Source: an uncultured Methanobrevibacter sp. (GTDB lineage Archaea; Methanobacteriota; Methanobacteria; Methanobacteriales; Methanobacteriaceae). Taken from it: a DNA stretch of 32,025 nucleotides. The notes below the pieces were generated by a model that was not told where the DNA came from, searched no databases, and saw nothing but the letters and a program-made list of their open reading frames with translations. The translations under genes and the position numbers were made by a program. The stretch covers positions 1 through 32,025 of the forward strand of contig CACXWH010000017.1 in the NCBI GenBank assembly GCA_902771225.1, written 5' to 3'. This document shows, in pieces, positions 1-8,271 of this stretch (the first letter of the stretch is position 1; every line of letters starts with the position of its first letter).

Positions 1-633
1 AAATCATTTGATCAAAGTCAGAAATGAAGTTTTCATCTTGCACTACTCTGAATTTTTCATATTTTTCAAGCACATGTTCTCGTGCTTCTTCAGCAGATAC
101 CTTACCTTTGCCAACAAGAATTGGCAGCCTTCGAAGTTTAAGGTAGTCATCCAGCAGTTCTTTCCAATCTTTCATACCCATTGGGATTCTATCCTCTGCG
201 CGTGATTCGGCTAAATTCAAAAAAACCTTCTACTAAACTATTTAATCTTGATAATTCATTTTGATTCAAATAATTTTTGGATATGACTACGTCACTTTGG
301 AGTATTTTTCCATTTGGTGCTTTTTTCCAGGTTGTAAATCCCATATTGGGATTTTCAATATCGCTTCGTGTTTCTATGAGTTCTGCTGCAGTATGGTTGC
401 TTATTGCAAATATCGGTTTGTTTTGTACTGTGGCAAAGAATTCCTTTGTTATGTCTGCATCTTTGTTATAATCAAAGCTTGTTGCATAAATGTCTGTGAT
501 AATGCTTTGATATATTTTGAGAACTGGTTCCAAAAATCTCTGCTACAACTTTTTGACTTGCCCATAGGGTTTCATTTCCTATTAAAAATTCGGCTTCTAT
601 AGTCTAACTTATAGCAGTAGGGTATTTTTTCAT
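1..633 (-). pseudogene. RhuM-family gene, decayed and cut by left edge
   Basis: RhuM (virulence protein) family, whose biochemical role is poorly known; members often sit in mobile islands and have an N-terminal DNA-binding-like region. Reading the minus strand from ATG 633-631, the protein begins MKKYPTAIS, meets an in-frame TAG (604-606), then continues as a RhuM N-terminus with an HTH-like segment (LWASQKVVAEIFGTSSQNIS). Around 495-515 the family's central part is missing and the reading frame changes. The C-terminal half follows at about 189-515 (ITDIYATSFDY, FFATVQNK, HTAAELI). At the A7 run 219-225 the frame shifts again, into a conserved tail (IPMGMKDW, then GKGKVS and YEKFRV) that stays open to the window edge. 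One nonsense codon, one internal deletion and one homopolymer indel make this a pseudogene. The family call rests on recognised motifs, not on a search. Confidence 0.8.
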
Positions 634-665
634 TATTAGATAAAAAGAAAAAAAATGGTTTAATA

Positions 666-1469
666 TTATGCATCCGCATATAATAAACCGATAGCTCTGT
701 ATAAAAATAATATTATAAACGGTATTCCGACAAAAATACCTATGAAAACACCGATATATGGAATTAATCCAATTAGTCCGATGACAAATACTAAAGCAAA
801 TGTAATTATATAAATTACAATTAATGTAACTATCATTTTTATTAAACCGACTTTTGATATGTCCCTTAGTATTTCTCTGAATCTCAAACCTTCGGTTCCA
901 CTTCCGGTTTTTGCAAATCTGACTTGTGCAGTAAATGATAAAAATGAAAATATGATAAATAAGATAATTCCAGCAATTAAAGTAATACTTAATGCATTGG
1001 TGAATGTATTCATTGTTGATTTGGGAACTGCTGCTATTATTGTTGTCATATTTGTTGTTTCATTAGCTAGAGAATTAATGCCGACATTTACGATTTCAGT
1101 TAATGAGGAAAACAATTTTGTTGCAGAAGCGATAATTATGACAATGACCAAGGGTATAATGAAATAGATTATATTTAAAATCAATGCTTTAACACCAAGG
1201 ACAAATTGTTTTACATAATCAAAATCAGGAAGTGTATCATCACGCTCAGTTCCACTTTTAATGACATCCATTGAGTATCCTAAAACTACAAATGCAACAA
1301 TTAATGTCACAAGGGTTAAAATGAGAGATAAAGTACTATCTTTAACACCATATGATGGAAGAATTGTTGATAAACTCATTATAATAATTAAAGCACAGAA
1401 TATTAAAAATTTTCGAGTATCGCTAATAGGATATTTAATAGCATCCATAATAATTTCACGTAACTTCAT
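666..1469 (-). CDS. DUF4013 family multi-pass membrane protein
   Basis: A 267-residue integral membrane protein with several long hydrophobic stretches, among them one near residues 20-40, a pair at about 48-70 and a large block at 90-120. The part around residues 65-100 (LGYSMDVIKSG, then LPDFDYVKQFVLGVKALI) matches the DUF4013 pattern of a membrane helix, a charged loop with LPDFD, and another helix. DUF4013 proteins are common in methanogens and bacteria but have no established function. ATG 1469 is preferred to the upstream GTG 1478 because GTGAT, a good archaeal ribosome site, lies just before it and overlaps that GTG. The gene is divergent from the surface protein at 1648, with a 178-bp AT-rich spacer that should hold both promoters. 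No partner gene follows in the same direction except the decayed RhuM gene. Confidence 0.8.
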   Translation of the reverse strand: MKLREIIMDAIKYPISDTRKFLIFCALIIIMSLSTILPSYGVKDSTLSLILTLVTLIVAFVVLGYSMDVIKSGTERDDTLPDFDYVKQFVLGVKALILNIIYFIIPLVIVIIIASATKLFSSLTEIVNVGINSLANETTNMTTIIAAVPKSTMNTFTNALSITLIAGIILFIIFSFLSFTAQVRFAKTGSGTEGLRFREILRDISKVGLIKMIVTLIVIYIITFALVFVIGLIGLIPYIGVFIGIFVGIPFIILFLYRAIGLLYADA

Positions 1470-1647
1470 ATTTATCACATAACTTAACTGTTTGACAAAT
1501 ATATATTTTTATATAATAGTATTTAAAATTTAAAGTATTTAATTAATAATTGATTTCTTAAATGACAAAGGTATTTTGTTTGTATAATTAATTGCCATAA
1601 TCTTAATATATGCGAATAATATAAATATATTAATATAGAGGCATAAT

Positions 1648-2892
1648 ATGAACAAAAAAATGTTTACATTAATTATTGTTATATTTATTTCCTTTTGTTT
1701 TATTGGTATTGTTGTAGCACAAAATGCCACACATGATAATAGTACTGATCACGGTAAAACAATCGATAATAAAATACCGGTCAAGAATAAGACAATAGAT
1801 AATAAAAACGATTCGAACAAATCCAAGCATAACTATATTTTAGCTCAGGGAAGTGGAAGCGACATTAGGTTTAGTGATGGGTTTAGAGGATTTATGCTTG
1901 ATTATTCAAAACATCCTGCAAAAGCGGGAGATGAATTCAAACGTGCCTCTGCATCAAAGGCAGGTAATTCAAATACACTGGAGCTAGCTGTAGTTGAATG
2001 CTATAAACTTGGTTTATCTGGCCAGATTGGACAAATAATGGCTGAATTTATACAATCAGGATCTTCAGGTTCTGGTGTCGGTGGGGCCGTTGCTTCTTCG
2101 CATGAAAGTGTAGGTGCCCATTCGGTTGTTAGAATAAATAAAAATACTGAAGCTGTTTTTAATTTTGAAGTTTTAGAATCTGTATCAGGTAATGAATCAG
2201 ATTATTTTGCATACCAAGTATCATTTAGATCAGTCAATGATGTAAATAAAACTAAAAATTTAACTAATAAAACAAATACAACAAACATTACCAATGCAAC
2301 TAACATTACAAATATGACTTTTCAATGGGATAATTTAACAAATGAATCATTTCTAAAGGATTTATATGATTTTTTACTTTTCCTTGGAGATTTACTCTAT
2401 GGTGCATGGGAACCTATTATCGAAACATTATTAAATGACCTTCTATTGTTTATCCATGCTCTTGAAGAATTAACAAAGATGTTTGGACAATTTATGTCTG
2501 AAATTCAGTCGCTGATGGATGCCCTTCAAAAACTTTTACAAATGCTTGATGCATTATGGAAAGAACTTGATGGAATTTTAAAGATGTTTGCTATTCTTTT
2601 GAATCTTATTCAGCAGATTATAGACTTAATTAATTATATATTGGATTTAATTGTAGCTATTATTAATGCAATTATTGCGCTTATACAGCAAATTTTAGAG
2701 TTACTGTTAGCATTAATAAATTTCATTATAGATTTAATCAATCAGCTCTTGGCTTTAATTCAAGCGATTTTGGACTTCTTGAAAGCAGCAGGTAGTTTTC
2801 TAATTAATGTCATTGAAAATGCATTAATTATAATATGCGCATTTGTGCTCATTACAATTGGAGCATTTGTTTACAACAGAATAAAAAGATGA
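1648..2892 (+). CDS. Secreted, membrane-anchored surface protein with hydrophobic heptad region
   Basis: Not recognised as a named family. Of 414 residues, 1-24 form a signal peptide ending VVAQ, followed by an Asn/Lys-rich stretch. A globular part spans about 62-195, including FSDGFRGFMLDY at 75-86. Residues about 200-232 hold a dense run of N-X-S/T sequons (NKT, NLT, NTT, NIT, NAT, NMT), suggesting heavy N-glycosylation outside the cell. From about 260 to 380 comes an almost unbroken series of seven-residue hydrophobic units such as LIQQIID, LINYILD, ALINFII and DLINQLL. A transmembrane segment (about 390-408) and the basic tail NRIKR end the protein. The topology is therefore outside-facing with a C-terminal anchor. 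The GFRGFMLDY region recalls thioester-domain surface proteins, with Met where the Cys would be; this is weak inference. An AT-rich TATA-like tract lies just upstream, and a stem-loop terminator follows. Confidence 0.75.
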   Translation: MNKKMFTLIIVIFISFCFIGIVVAQNATHDNSTDHGKTIDNKIPVKNKTIDNKNDSNKSKHNYILAQGSGSDIRFSDGFRGFMLDYSKHPAKAGDEFKRASASKAGNSNTLELAVVECYKLGLSGQIGQIMAEFIQSGSSGSGVGGAVASSHESVGAHSVVRINKNTEAVFNFEVLESVSGNESDYFAYQVSFRSVNDVNKTKNLTNKTNTTNITNATNITNMTFQWDNLTNESFLKDLYDFLLFLGDLLYGAWEPIIETLLNDLLLFIHALEELTKMFGQFMSEIQSLMDALQKLLQMLDALWKELDGILKMFAILLNLIQQIIDLINYILDLIVAIINAIIALIQQILELLLALINFIIDLINQLLALIQAILDFLKAAGSFLINVIENALIIICAFVLITIGAFVYNRIKR

Positions 2893-2907
2893 TCTTATAT
2901 TATTATT

Positions 2908-2950
2908 GGGAGTGTCTGATAATTATTTGATTTTCAGATCTCCCATATTT
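2908..2950 (+). terminator. Stem-loop terminator after surface protein
   Basis: An imperfect stem pairs GGGAG (2908-2912) and TCTGA (2915-2919) with TCAGA (2934-2938) and CTCCC (2940-2944), followed by a T-rich stretch. It lies 16 bases after the stop codon. Confidence 0.55.
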
Positions 2951-3323
2951 TTATTTTATTTCTAAATCTACGATTATTTCATTCTTTATTATGGAATTTT
3001 TATTAATTTGTCTATAATATTTATATCTACATTTTTACATATTTTCGCTTGTTTTATTAAATTTAAAATAGTTTTTACTACATTTACACTTGTATGCTTG
3101 TGTATTTTTTTAATATTGTATGTGATTGTGTATGGGGTTAATTCATCGTTTACTCTTTTGGTTTCCCGATTTTTTTATTCCTCTGATGTTTCTAGATAAA
3201 TTCCTTCACATAGATTCAAACAAAGATAAATGTAATGACTAAATTTTTCTTCTTAATTAGTAGGGGATATATTCGTTGCACAGTGAGGGATAATATTTTT
3301 AATATTAAAACTAAATTAGTATT
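2951..3323. other. AT-rich intergenic stretch, no gene seen
   Basis: Low-complexity AT-rich DNA. A short plus-strand open frame at 3008-3199 is hydrophobic but has no ribosome site and no family resemblance. The last 30 bases contain TTTTTAATATTAAAA about 25 bases before ATG 3324, consistent with a TATA box giving a leaderless or nearly leaderless transcript of the next gene. Confidence 0.5.
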
Positions 3324-5312
3324 ATGAAAAAGTTTTTGAGTGTTGCATTAAAATTCCAATGGAAAACAATAGTAATCATTTTTGCATTACTGATTATTCA
3401 GACATTTTTTCAAATGGAAATAATTGATTTGTTCGGCAAGGCTTTAACTGGAGTTAAAGAACAGAAAATAGACTTGCTTTTCAAATCAGGATTATACATG
3501 TTAGTGTATACTGCCTTTGTGATGATTGCCATTTATGCCACATCTTTTCTCTCAACAAGAGTGGCTTCAAAAGCGGCATATACTGTCCGTGAGAAAATCT
3601 TTCATATTCTAATGAACTTGCCTGATGAGGAAATTGCCAAATTTAAAATTTCCGGGCTAACTACACGGTCAACCAGAGGGATGTCCTCGGAACAGGGATT
3701 TATAGTGATAATACTCACACAATTAATGCTGATTCCAGTCACGCTCACAGCAATTATATATGAAATAGCATTGATTGATGGGACTTATGCGTTATTTTTC
3801 TTGTCATTTGTTGGCGTTCTTTCCATAATCGTAATTTTTAGAATGAAACAAATTGTTAAAATATTTTTCAGAGCTAAAAAGACATATGGGAAGTTAAACA
3901 TGATGTTTCTGTCCAAAATCACTGATATTGCCTGTAGGATTCCATTTAAAAAACAGGAGTATGAAGCTGAATTTGAAAAGGCATGTGAGAATTCCTATGA
4001 TAAAAACGTTAAGTATATCTTAAGTCAGTATTACCTCGGGCCGGTATTATTATGGGGTTTATATACTATTGTTCTGATTACATTCGCAATGATTAATTCC
4101 GGATACAGCATTGGCTTTGAAACCGACAGCATAATTGATTCATTTATTATTCTGATATATGTTGCCTACTTCGTTTCTACCTTGACGTTTGTCCCTGCTT
4201 TAATTGATAGGTGGCCACGTGCATATGCCACTTCCGTGCGTTTAGAGGAAGTCCTGAATATTGAAGATAAAATCATAAAATCTGATAACGCAACTGATAA
4301 TCCAAAAGAAATAGAAATTGTTGAGGAAGATATTGATTGTGAGGATAAGGGCATATGGGCTGAAAGAAAGGACCTCATTCAAAAATTCCGCAGAATATTG
4401 AAAGACGATAAGGCCAAAACAATAATATCAATGATTTTACTTACCGCATCTACATTGTGTATGGTTTATGCTCCTAAAGTTGCAGGAAAGACGGTTGATT
4501 TATTGGGTTCTAATGTGAATTCATCTAACGATGTTGCCATCTACACTAATCTTGCCTTGTTGCTGGTATTATATTCTGTAGGGTATCTGTTTAAGTTGCC
4601 TCCAAAGAGAATCATGGGAGTTATCGGCGAAAAGGTTGCCTATAATTTAAGAATGAAATTATTTGACAAGATTGACCTTATCGGTTCAGGGTTCATTCAG
4701 GAAAATTCAAAGGGTCAGATTCTATCCAGATTGAATAATGACGTGATGAACATCAGGGAGTTCGTCTCTTCCCGTATTTCTGAAATTTTTGCGCAAATCA
4801 TATCGATAGTCCTTGTAGTGGTATTTATTTTGATGACAGATGTTAGACTGGGCTTGATATATCTGGTTATATTACCGGTTTATGCCATCTGCTTTTATAT
4901 ATGTGACGTTAAATCTAGAGCCTATTATGATGGTCATCAAAAGCAGTTGGGCCGATTGATGAGCTATTTTGAAAGAGGTCTGTCAAATCGCCATTCATTC
5001 CATGAAAAAGGGTTTAAAAAAATCAATAAAACTGTAATTGACAATTATATAAAATCCAGAAACGTTACTAATTTTATGGAGCCTATTACAACATTCTTAA
5101 CAAATGTAAGTAATATAACTGTTTATATTGCAGGGGTTTATCTTTTATCAGTTAATGAAATACAGCTGGGAACCCTATTGGCGATTATTATGTATGGGCA
5201 ATTAATGACAAAACCTATTAAGAAACTAAGCACCTCAATGGCTTCTATTGAAACTGCATTTTCAAGCATCAAAAGATTATTTGCGATTATTGACTATCAA
5301 AAAGATGAATAA
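3324..5312 (+). CDS. Fused double ABC-exporter membrane domain protein lacking ATPase domains
   Basis: The 662-residue protein holds two type-IV ABC exporter membrane domains in tandem. Domain 1 (about 1-310) keeps the family's loop in a degenerate form (ISGLTTRSTRGMS). Domain 2 (about 366-655) has the canonical loop GQILSRLNNDVMNIREFVS. Each domain ends at the point where a nucleotide-binding domain normally begins (RLEEVLNIEDKI near 310 and SIKRLFAIIDY near 650). Between them lies only an acidic linker of about 50 residues, and the second ends in DYQKDE followed by a stop. No Walker A, signature LSGGQ or Walker B motif is present. The halves look like the two partners of a heterodimeric exporter. 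No separate ABC ATPase gene occurs in this window. It could use an ATPase encoded elsewhere, be a relic, or have a new non-ATPase role. The frame is intact over nearly 2 kb, which argues for selection. Confidence 0.8.
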   Translation: MKKFLSVALKFQWKTIVIIFALLIIQTFFQMEIIDLFGKALTGVKEQKIDLLFKSGLYMLVYTAFVMIAIYATSFLSTRVASKAAYTVREKIFHILMNLPDEEIAKFKISGLTTRSTRGMSSEQGFIVIILTQLMLIPVTLTAIIYEIALIDGTYALFFLSFVGVLSIIVIFRMKQIVKIFFRAKKTYGKLNMMFLSKITDIACRIPFKKQEYEAEFEKACENSYDKNVKYILSQYYLGPVLLWGLYTIVLITFAMINSGYSIGFETDSIIDSFIILIYVAYFVSTLTFVPALIDRWPRAYATSVRLEEVLNIEDKIIKSDNATDNPKEIEIVEEDIDCEDKGIWAERKDLIQKFRRILKDDKAKTIISMILLTASTLCMVYAPKVAGKTVDLLGSNVNSSNDVAIYTNLALLLVLYSVGYLFKLPPKRIMGVIGEKVAYNLRMKLFDKIDLIGSGFIQENSKGQILSRLNNDVMNIREFVSSRISEIFAQIISIVLVVVFILMTDVRLGLIYLVILPVYAICFYICDVKSRAYYDGHQKQLGRLMSYFERGLSNRHSFHEKGFKKINKTVIDNYIKSRNVTNFMEPITTFLTNVSNITVYIAGVYLLSVNEIQLGTLLAIIMYGQLMTKPIKKLSTSMASIETAFSSIKRLFAIIDYQKDE

Positions 5313-5425
5313 TTGAATTTCAATCAAAAAATCCAATCCAAAAATTTAATCATTGGTGAAATCAAATACAAAATTATCATGTTAAAATATTATTGAATTA
5401 ATAATGTGTTGGGGGATTAATAAAT

Positions 5426-6965
5426 ATGAATGAAAAGGTTAACGAAAATTCTTGGATTCCATTAATGGTTGTGGCCTGTGCTACATTTATTATAGCAGTG
5501 GACACTTCATTCATGAATGTTAGTATTTCTCAAATTAGTGCTATTTGAATACTGATGTCAGTACCATTCAAATGATTGTGTCATTTTATACTCTTATCAC
5601 CGCTGCGTTAATACTGCTCAGTACCAAACTTCAGGACATAGTTGGTAAAAAGAAACTGTTTTTAATTGGTGTTGTACTTTTCGGTATCGGTACATTTATT
5701 GCAGCAATAAGTTTAAGTGATACAATGTTATTTGTCGGATGGTCAGTGATTGAAGGTATTGCGGGGCTTTAATGGTGCCTGCTATAGTTTCAATAATAAG
5801 TGGAACGTATTCCGGTAAAAAACGTACAATTGCTTTGGCAACTTTGGGGATAATGGGAGCAGTTGCAAATGCTTTTGGTCCACTCCTTGGTGGGGTTATT
5901 ACAACATTTTTAAGTTGGAGATTTGCTTTTGCATTCGAATTAATAATCATTTTCTTTATTTTAGGAATGCAAAATAAAATACCTAATTTCAAACCCACAG
6001 AATCTAAAAACGATTTGGATATTATTGGTGCTGTAATTTCCAGTATAGGTCTTGTTTTGCTAGTGTTCGGTATTTTAACATTGTCTAAGGATATTAATAT
6101 CAGTGTAGCTGTGATGATTTTAGGATTAATAGTCTTGGCAATATTTATATGGTATGAACTCAAAAGAAAAAGGGCAGGCAAGGTACCATTGCTTGATGTT
6201 GATTTATTTAAAGACAAAAATTTGCGTGTGGGCGCATCTATTAAGTTATTATATAATCTTACATTAAAAGGAGGATTATTTGTAATTTTTCTCTTTTTCC
6301 AAACTGTATTGCAGTTAAATGCATTTGATACTGGTCTGGCTTCACTTCCGTTGACTACGGGTTTGCTTATTTTTTCACTGACCACTCCAAGATTAATTGG
6401 AAAACTGAATCACAAGACACTTATGGCAATAGGATGTATAATATCTATTGTTGGATGTCTGGTTTTAAGTTATCAATTTAGATTAAATACAACAATGCTG
6501 GATCTAATTCCAGGTCAGTTTTTATTCGGGGCAGGAATTGGTTTTGTAATGGCTTTAACTGTAGATGTTGCATTATTTGATATTCCTGCTGAAAGTCAAA
6601 ATAATGCATCAGGTATTGTTTCAACTGGTGAGACATTAGGTTCATCAATGGGTACAGCAATTATTGGAATAATTCTAATTCTTGGAGTTATGGGAGGTAT
6701 TAATACTGCAGTCGATACCTATGCGCCGGAATATTCAGGAAACGAGCAATTTCATCAAGATGTCTATGATTACTTCCAAAAAGTAGGTAATATAGATGAA
6801 ATTAAAGCACAGGATAGTGTTATTGTAAATACTGCAGATATAATTATTCAGAATGCAATGGCATTTGTAATGCAGGTATTGGCCATTATAATAGGAGTTA
6901 TTTTAATTTTAACTTTATTGTGCAAGAATTCTCCGGCTTCTACAAGCCGGAGAGGTTCAACATGA
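5426..6965 (+). pseudogene. DHA2-type MFS efflux transporter, two frameshifts
   Basis: An EmrB/QacA-like (DHA2, about 14-helix) drug:H+ antiporter by family resemblance. ATG 5426, with GGGGGAT upstream, encodes a normal N-terminus with the first helix (FIIAVDTSFMNVSIS) but reaches TGA at 5546. Adding one base in the short T run at 5544-5546 restores LNTDVSTIQMIVSFYTLITA, the next conserved helix. At 5762-5765 (GGGG) one missing base turns the expected GIAGALMVPA into GIAGL-stop; reading resumes in the third frame at 5772 and stays open for 397 codons. The motif-A region (KLQDIVGKKK) is present. The tail (KNSPASTSRRGST) is unusual and is encoded by a perfect hairpin. The stop overlaps the next gene's ATG as ATGA. 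Because both indels lie in short homopolymers, sequencing error is a live alternative to true decay. Confidence 0.8.
6931..6952 (+). promoter_or_regulatory. Perfect hairpin in front of the 6962 start codon
   Basis: CTCCGGCTT (6931-6939) and AAGCCGGAG (6944-6952) form a perfect 9-bp stem with the loop CTAC. It lies inside the last codons of the MFS gene. The ribosome site GAGGT (6952-6956) begins at its last base, and GGAG (6949-6952) is in its 3' arm. In DNA this AT-rich the stem is exceptional. A role in coupling translation of the next gene to the transporter is inferred. Confidence 0.6.
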
Positions 6966-7534
6966 CTGCAATTTTATCTAAAATAAACTTAACAGATCTT
7001 GACTTAGGTGGTCTTAATTTATCTGATTTAATAACAAGCTTTAATTTATCTAGTCTTGATATTTCAAGCATTTTGGCTATGTTCAACATAACCGGCTTTG
7101 ATTTAGCAGCATTCATGAATGGATTTGATTTGAATATGTTATTAAACTTATTCATGAAGCAAAGTGCTCCAGATAATGGAACCACTCCAAGTGATGTTCC
7201 GGATTATAGTCCGGCCAAACATATAAGCTACTATAAATATGCCCCTCAAAAAACATACACAGTTACACGCCTTTCAGATCATCAAATAATTTGTAAATCA
7301 AACTTATTCATTCTTGAATACTTAAACAAATTATTTAACATGACTTTCATTAATGGACATATAAAAGTATACATTGATGGTGAGTTAGTATTCGAAGGCG
7401 ATACAACTGATGATTTAACTCAAGTCATATTTGAAATCATGGATAAATACCTTGGAGAACATGAAGTAACTGTAGAATTCACAGACAGTAAAGGAAAATC
7501 TAATACATTTAAAGAAAGAATAATAGTGGAATAA
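6962..7534 (+). CDS. Unknown protein: 14-residue N-terminal repeats plus Ig-like C-terminal part
   Basis: Not recognised. The 190-residue protein has no signal peptide or clear membrane helix. Residues 13-68 form four back-to-back 14-residue units: LDLGGLNLSDLITS, FNLSSLDISSILAM, FNITGFDLAAFMNG and FDLNMLLNLFMKQS. Their consensus is (L/F)(D/N)(L/I)xx twice, then four residues; the last unit is degenerate. A Pro/Ser-rich linker (about 69-90) leads to a C-terminal part of about 90 residues with alternating strands (VKVYIDGEL-like, then HEVTVEFTDSKGKS) that resembles an Ig-like or Big-type beta sandwich. The start ATG 6962 overlaps the MFS stop (ATGA), so the two form an operon and translation is probably coupled. 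A strong terminator follows. The association with an efflux transporter may mean a role at the membrane, but this is a guess. Confidence 0.7.
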   Translation: MTAILSKINLTDLDLGGLNLSDLITSFNLSSLDISSILAMFNITGFDLAAFMNGFDLNMLLNLFMKQSAPDNGTTPSDVPDYSPAKHISYYKYAPQKTYTVTRLSDHQIICKSNLFILEYLNKLFNMTFINGHIKVYIDGELVFEGDTTDDLTQVIFEIMDKYLGEHEVTVEFTDSKGKSNTFKERIIVE

Positions 7535-7564
7535 TTTTCACTATTATTAATTATTTTTTTTTTA
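7519..7564 (+). terminator. Strong stem-loop terminator
   Basis: AATAATAGTG (7519-7528) pairs perfectly with CACTATTATT (7539-7548) across a 10-base loop, followed by a long T run from about 7554. The stem includes the end of the coding sequence and ends the MFS operon. Confidence 0.75.
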
Positions 7565-8271
7565 ATAAATTTTTTTCTCGCAGTGACCATATATTAACTT
7601 TCATATATACATCACTTGTCATCTTTTTTTACTGGACGAATTTATTATTTGGCGAACTTTTTCATATACTTTTTTTAATGTTCTGATTAAATTTATAAGT
7701 TTAATTGAATGTTTGTTTAATTTAATTTCATCATTTTTCTTAATTTTGTTATATGGTTATAATATAAATAATTTCTTTTTTATTTTTTTGTATATTATTT
7801 ATTGATTTTTTTTAACAATTTTTAACCATTAATTGTTATATTTTACACAGTTTGATATTTTTTTACTGTATATTATAAATTAATAATTTTTTTTTAATTT
7901 TCTTGTACGATTATAGTATAAATATTTTTTTTTTTTTTTAATGATTGGGTCCAAAACATATTTTTAAGACCTGTCTATAATGTTTTAGTTTATTACAATC
8001 CAAATAGAAAAACCATATGGTTAAATGTAAAATATACTATTTGGCAAAAAAATTATTCTAATACAATTACAATTATATCCGGCAAAAAAGAATTATATGG
8101 ATGAAAAATTGATATTTCAATATTTGATTGTATTGGGAGTAAATTGAAACTAAAAAAGTTCTAATAAATTAAGAGTTTAAAAATATAATGTATAATAAAA
8201 TATAAATAAATTTATTTATTAATCTAATAATGTGGAGTTTTATTTTAATTAATTGATATGATGGCGATAAT
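7565..8271. other. 707-bp extremely AT-rich intergenic region
   Basis: No gene seen. It holds many T tracts, including a run of 15 T at 7925-7939, an exact 12-bp palindrome AACCATATGGTT at 8011-8022, and an 18-bp A/T-only palindrome at 8202-8219 close to the likely ppx promoter. Short open frames here lack ribosome sites. It could be a promoter region, a transcription-insulating stretch or decayed DNA. Confidence 0.5.
8202..8219. promoter_or_regulatory. AT-only palindrome in ppx promoter region
   Basis: ATAAATAAATTTATTTAT is an exact 18-base palindrome 53 bases before the ppx start. It overlaps the region where the TATA box is expected, so a bound protein would interfere with or aid initiation. 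A/T-only palindromes also arise by chance in this base composition. Confidence 0.3.

Noticed and set aside
604-606. In-frame TAG in the RhuM gene as a possible pyrrolysine codon
   Set aside because: Methanobacteriales are not known to encode pyrrolysine, and the gene has further damage downstream.
859-1482. Plus-strand open frames opposite the DUF4013 gene
   Set aside because: They are mirror frames of a well-supported minus-strand membrane protein.
3008-3199. 63-codon plus-strand open frame of hydrophobic residues
   Set aside because: No ribosome site, low-complexity AT-rich DNA and no family resemblance; likely chance.
7921-7942. Run of 15 T as a specific regulatory element
   Set aside because: T tracts are common all through this AT-rich spacer; nothing places it relative to a gene end or start.
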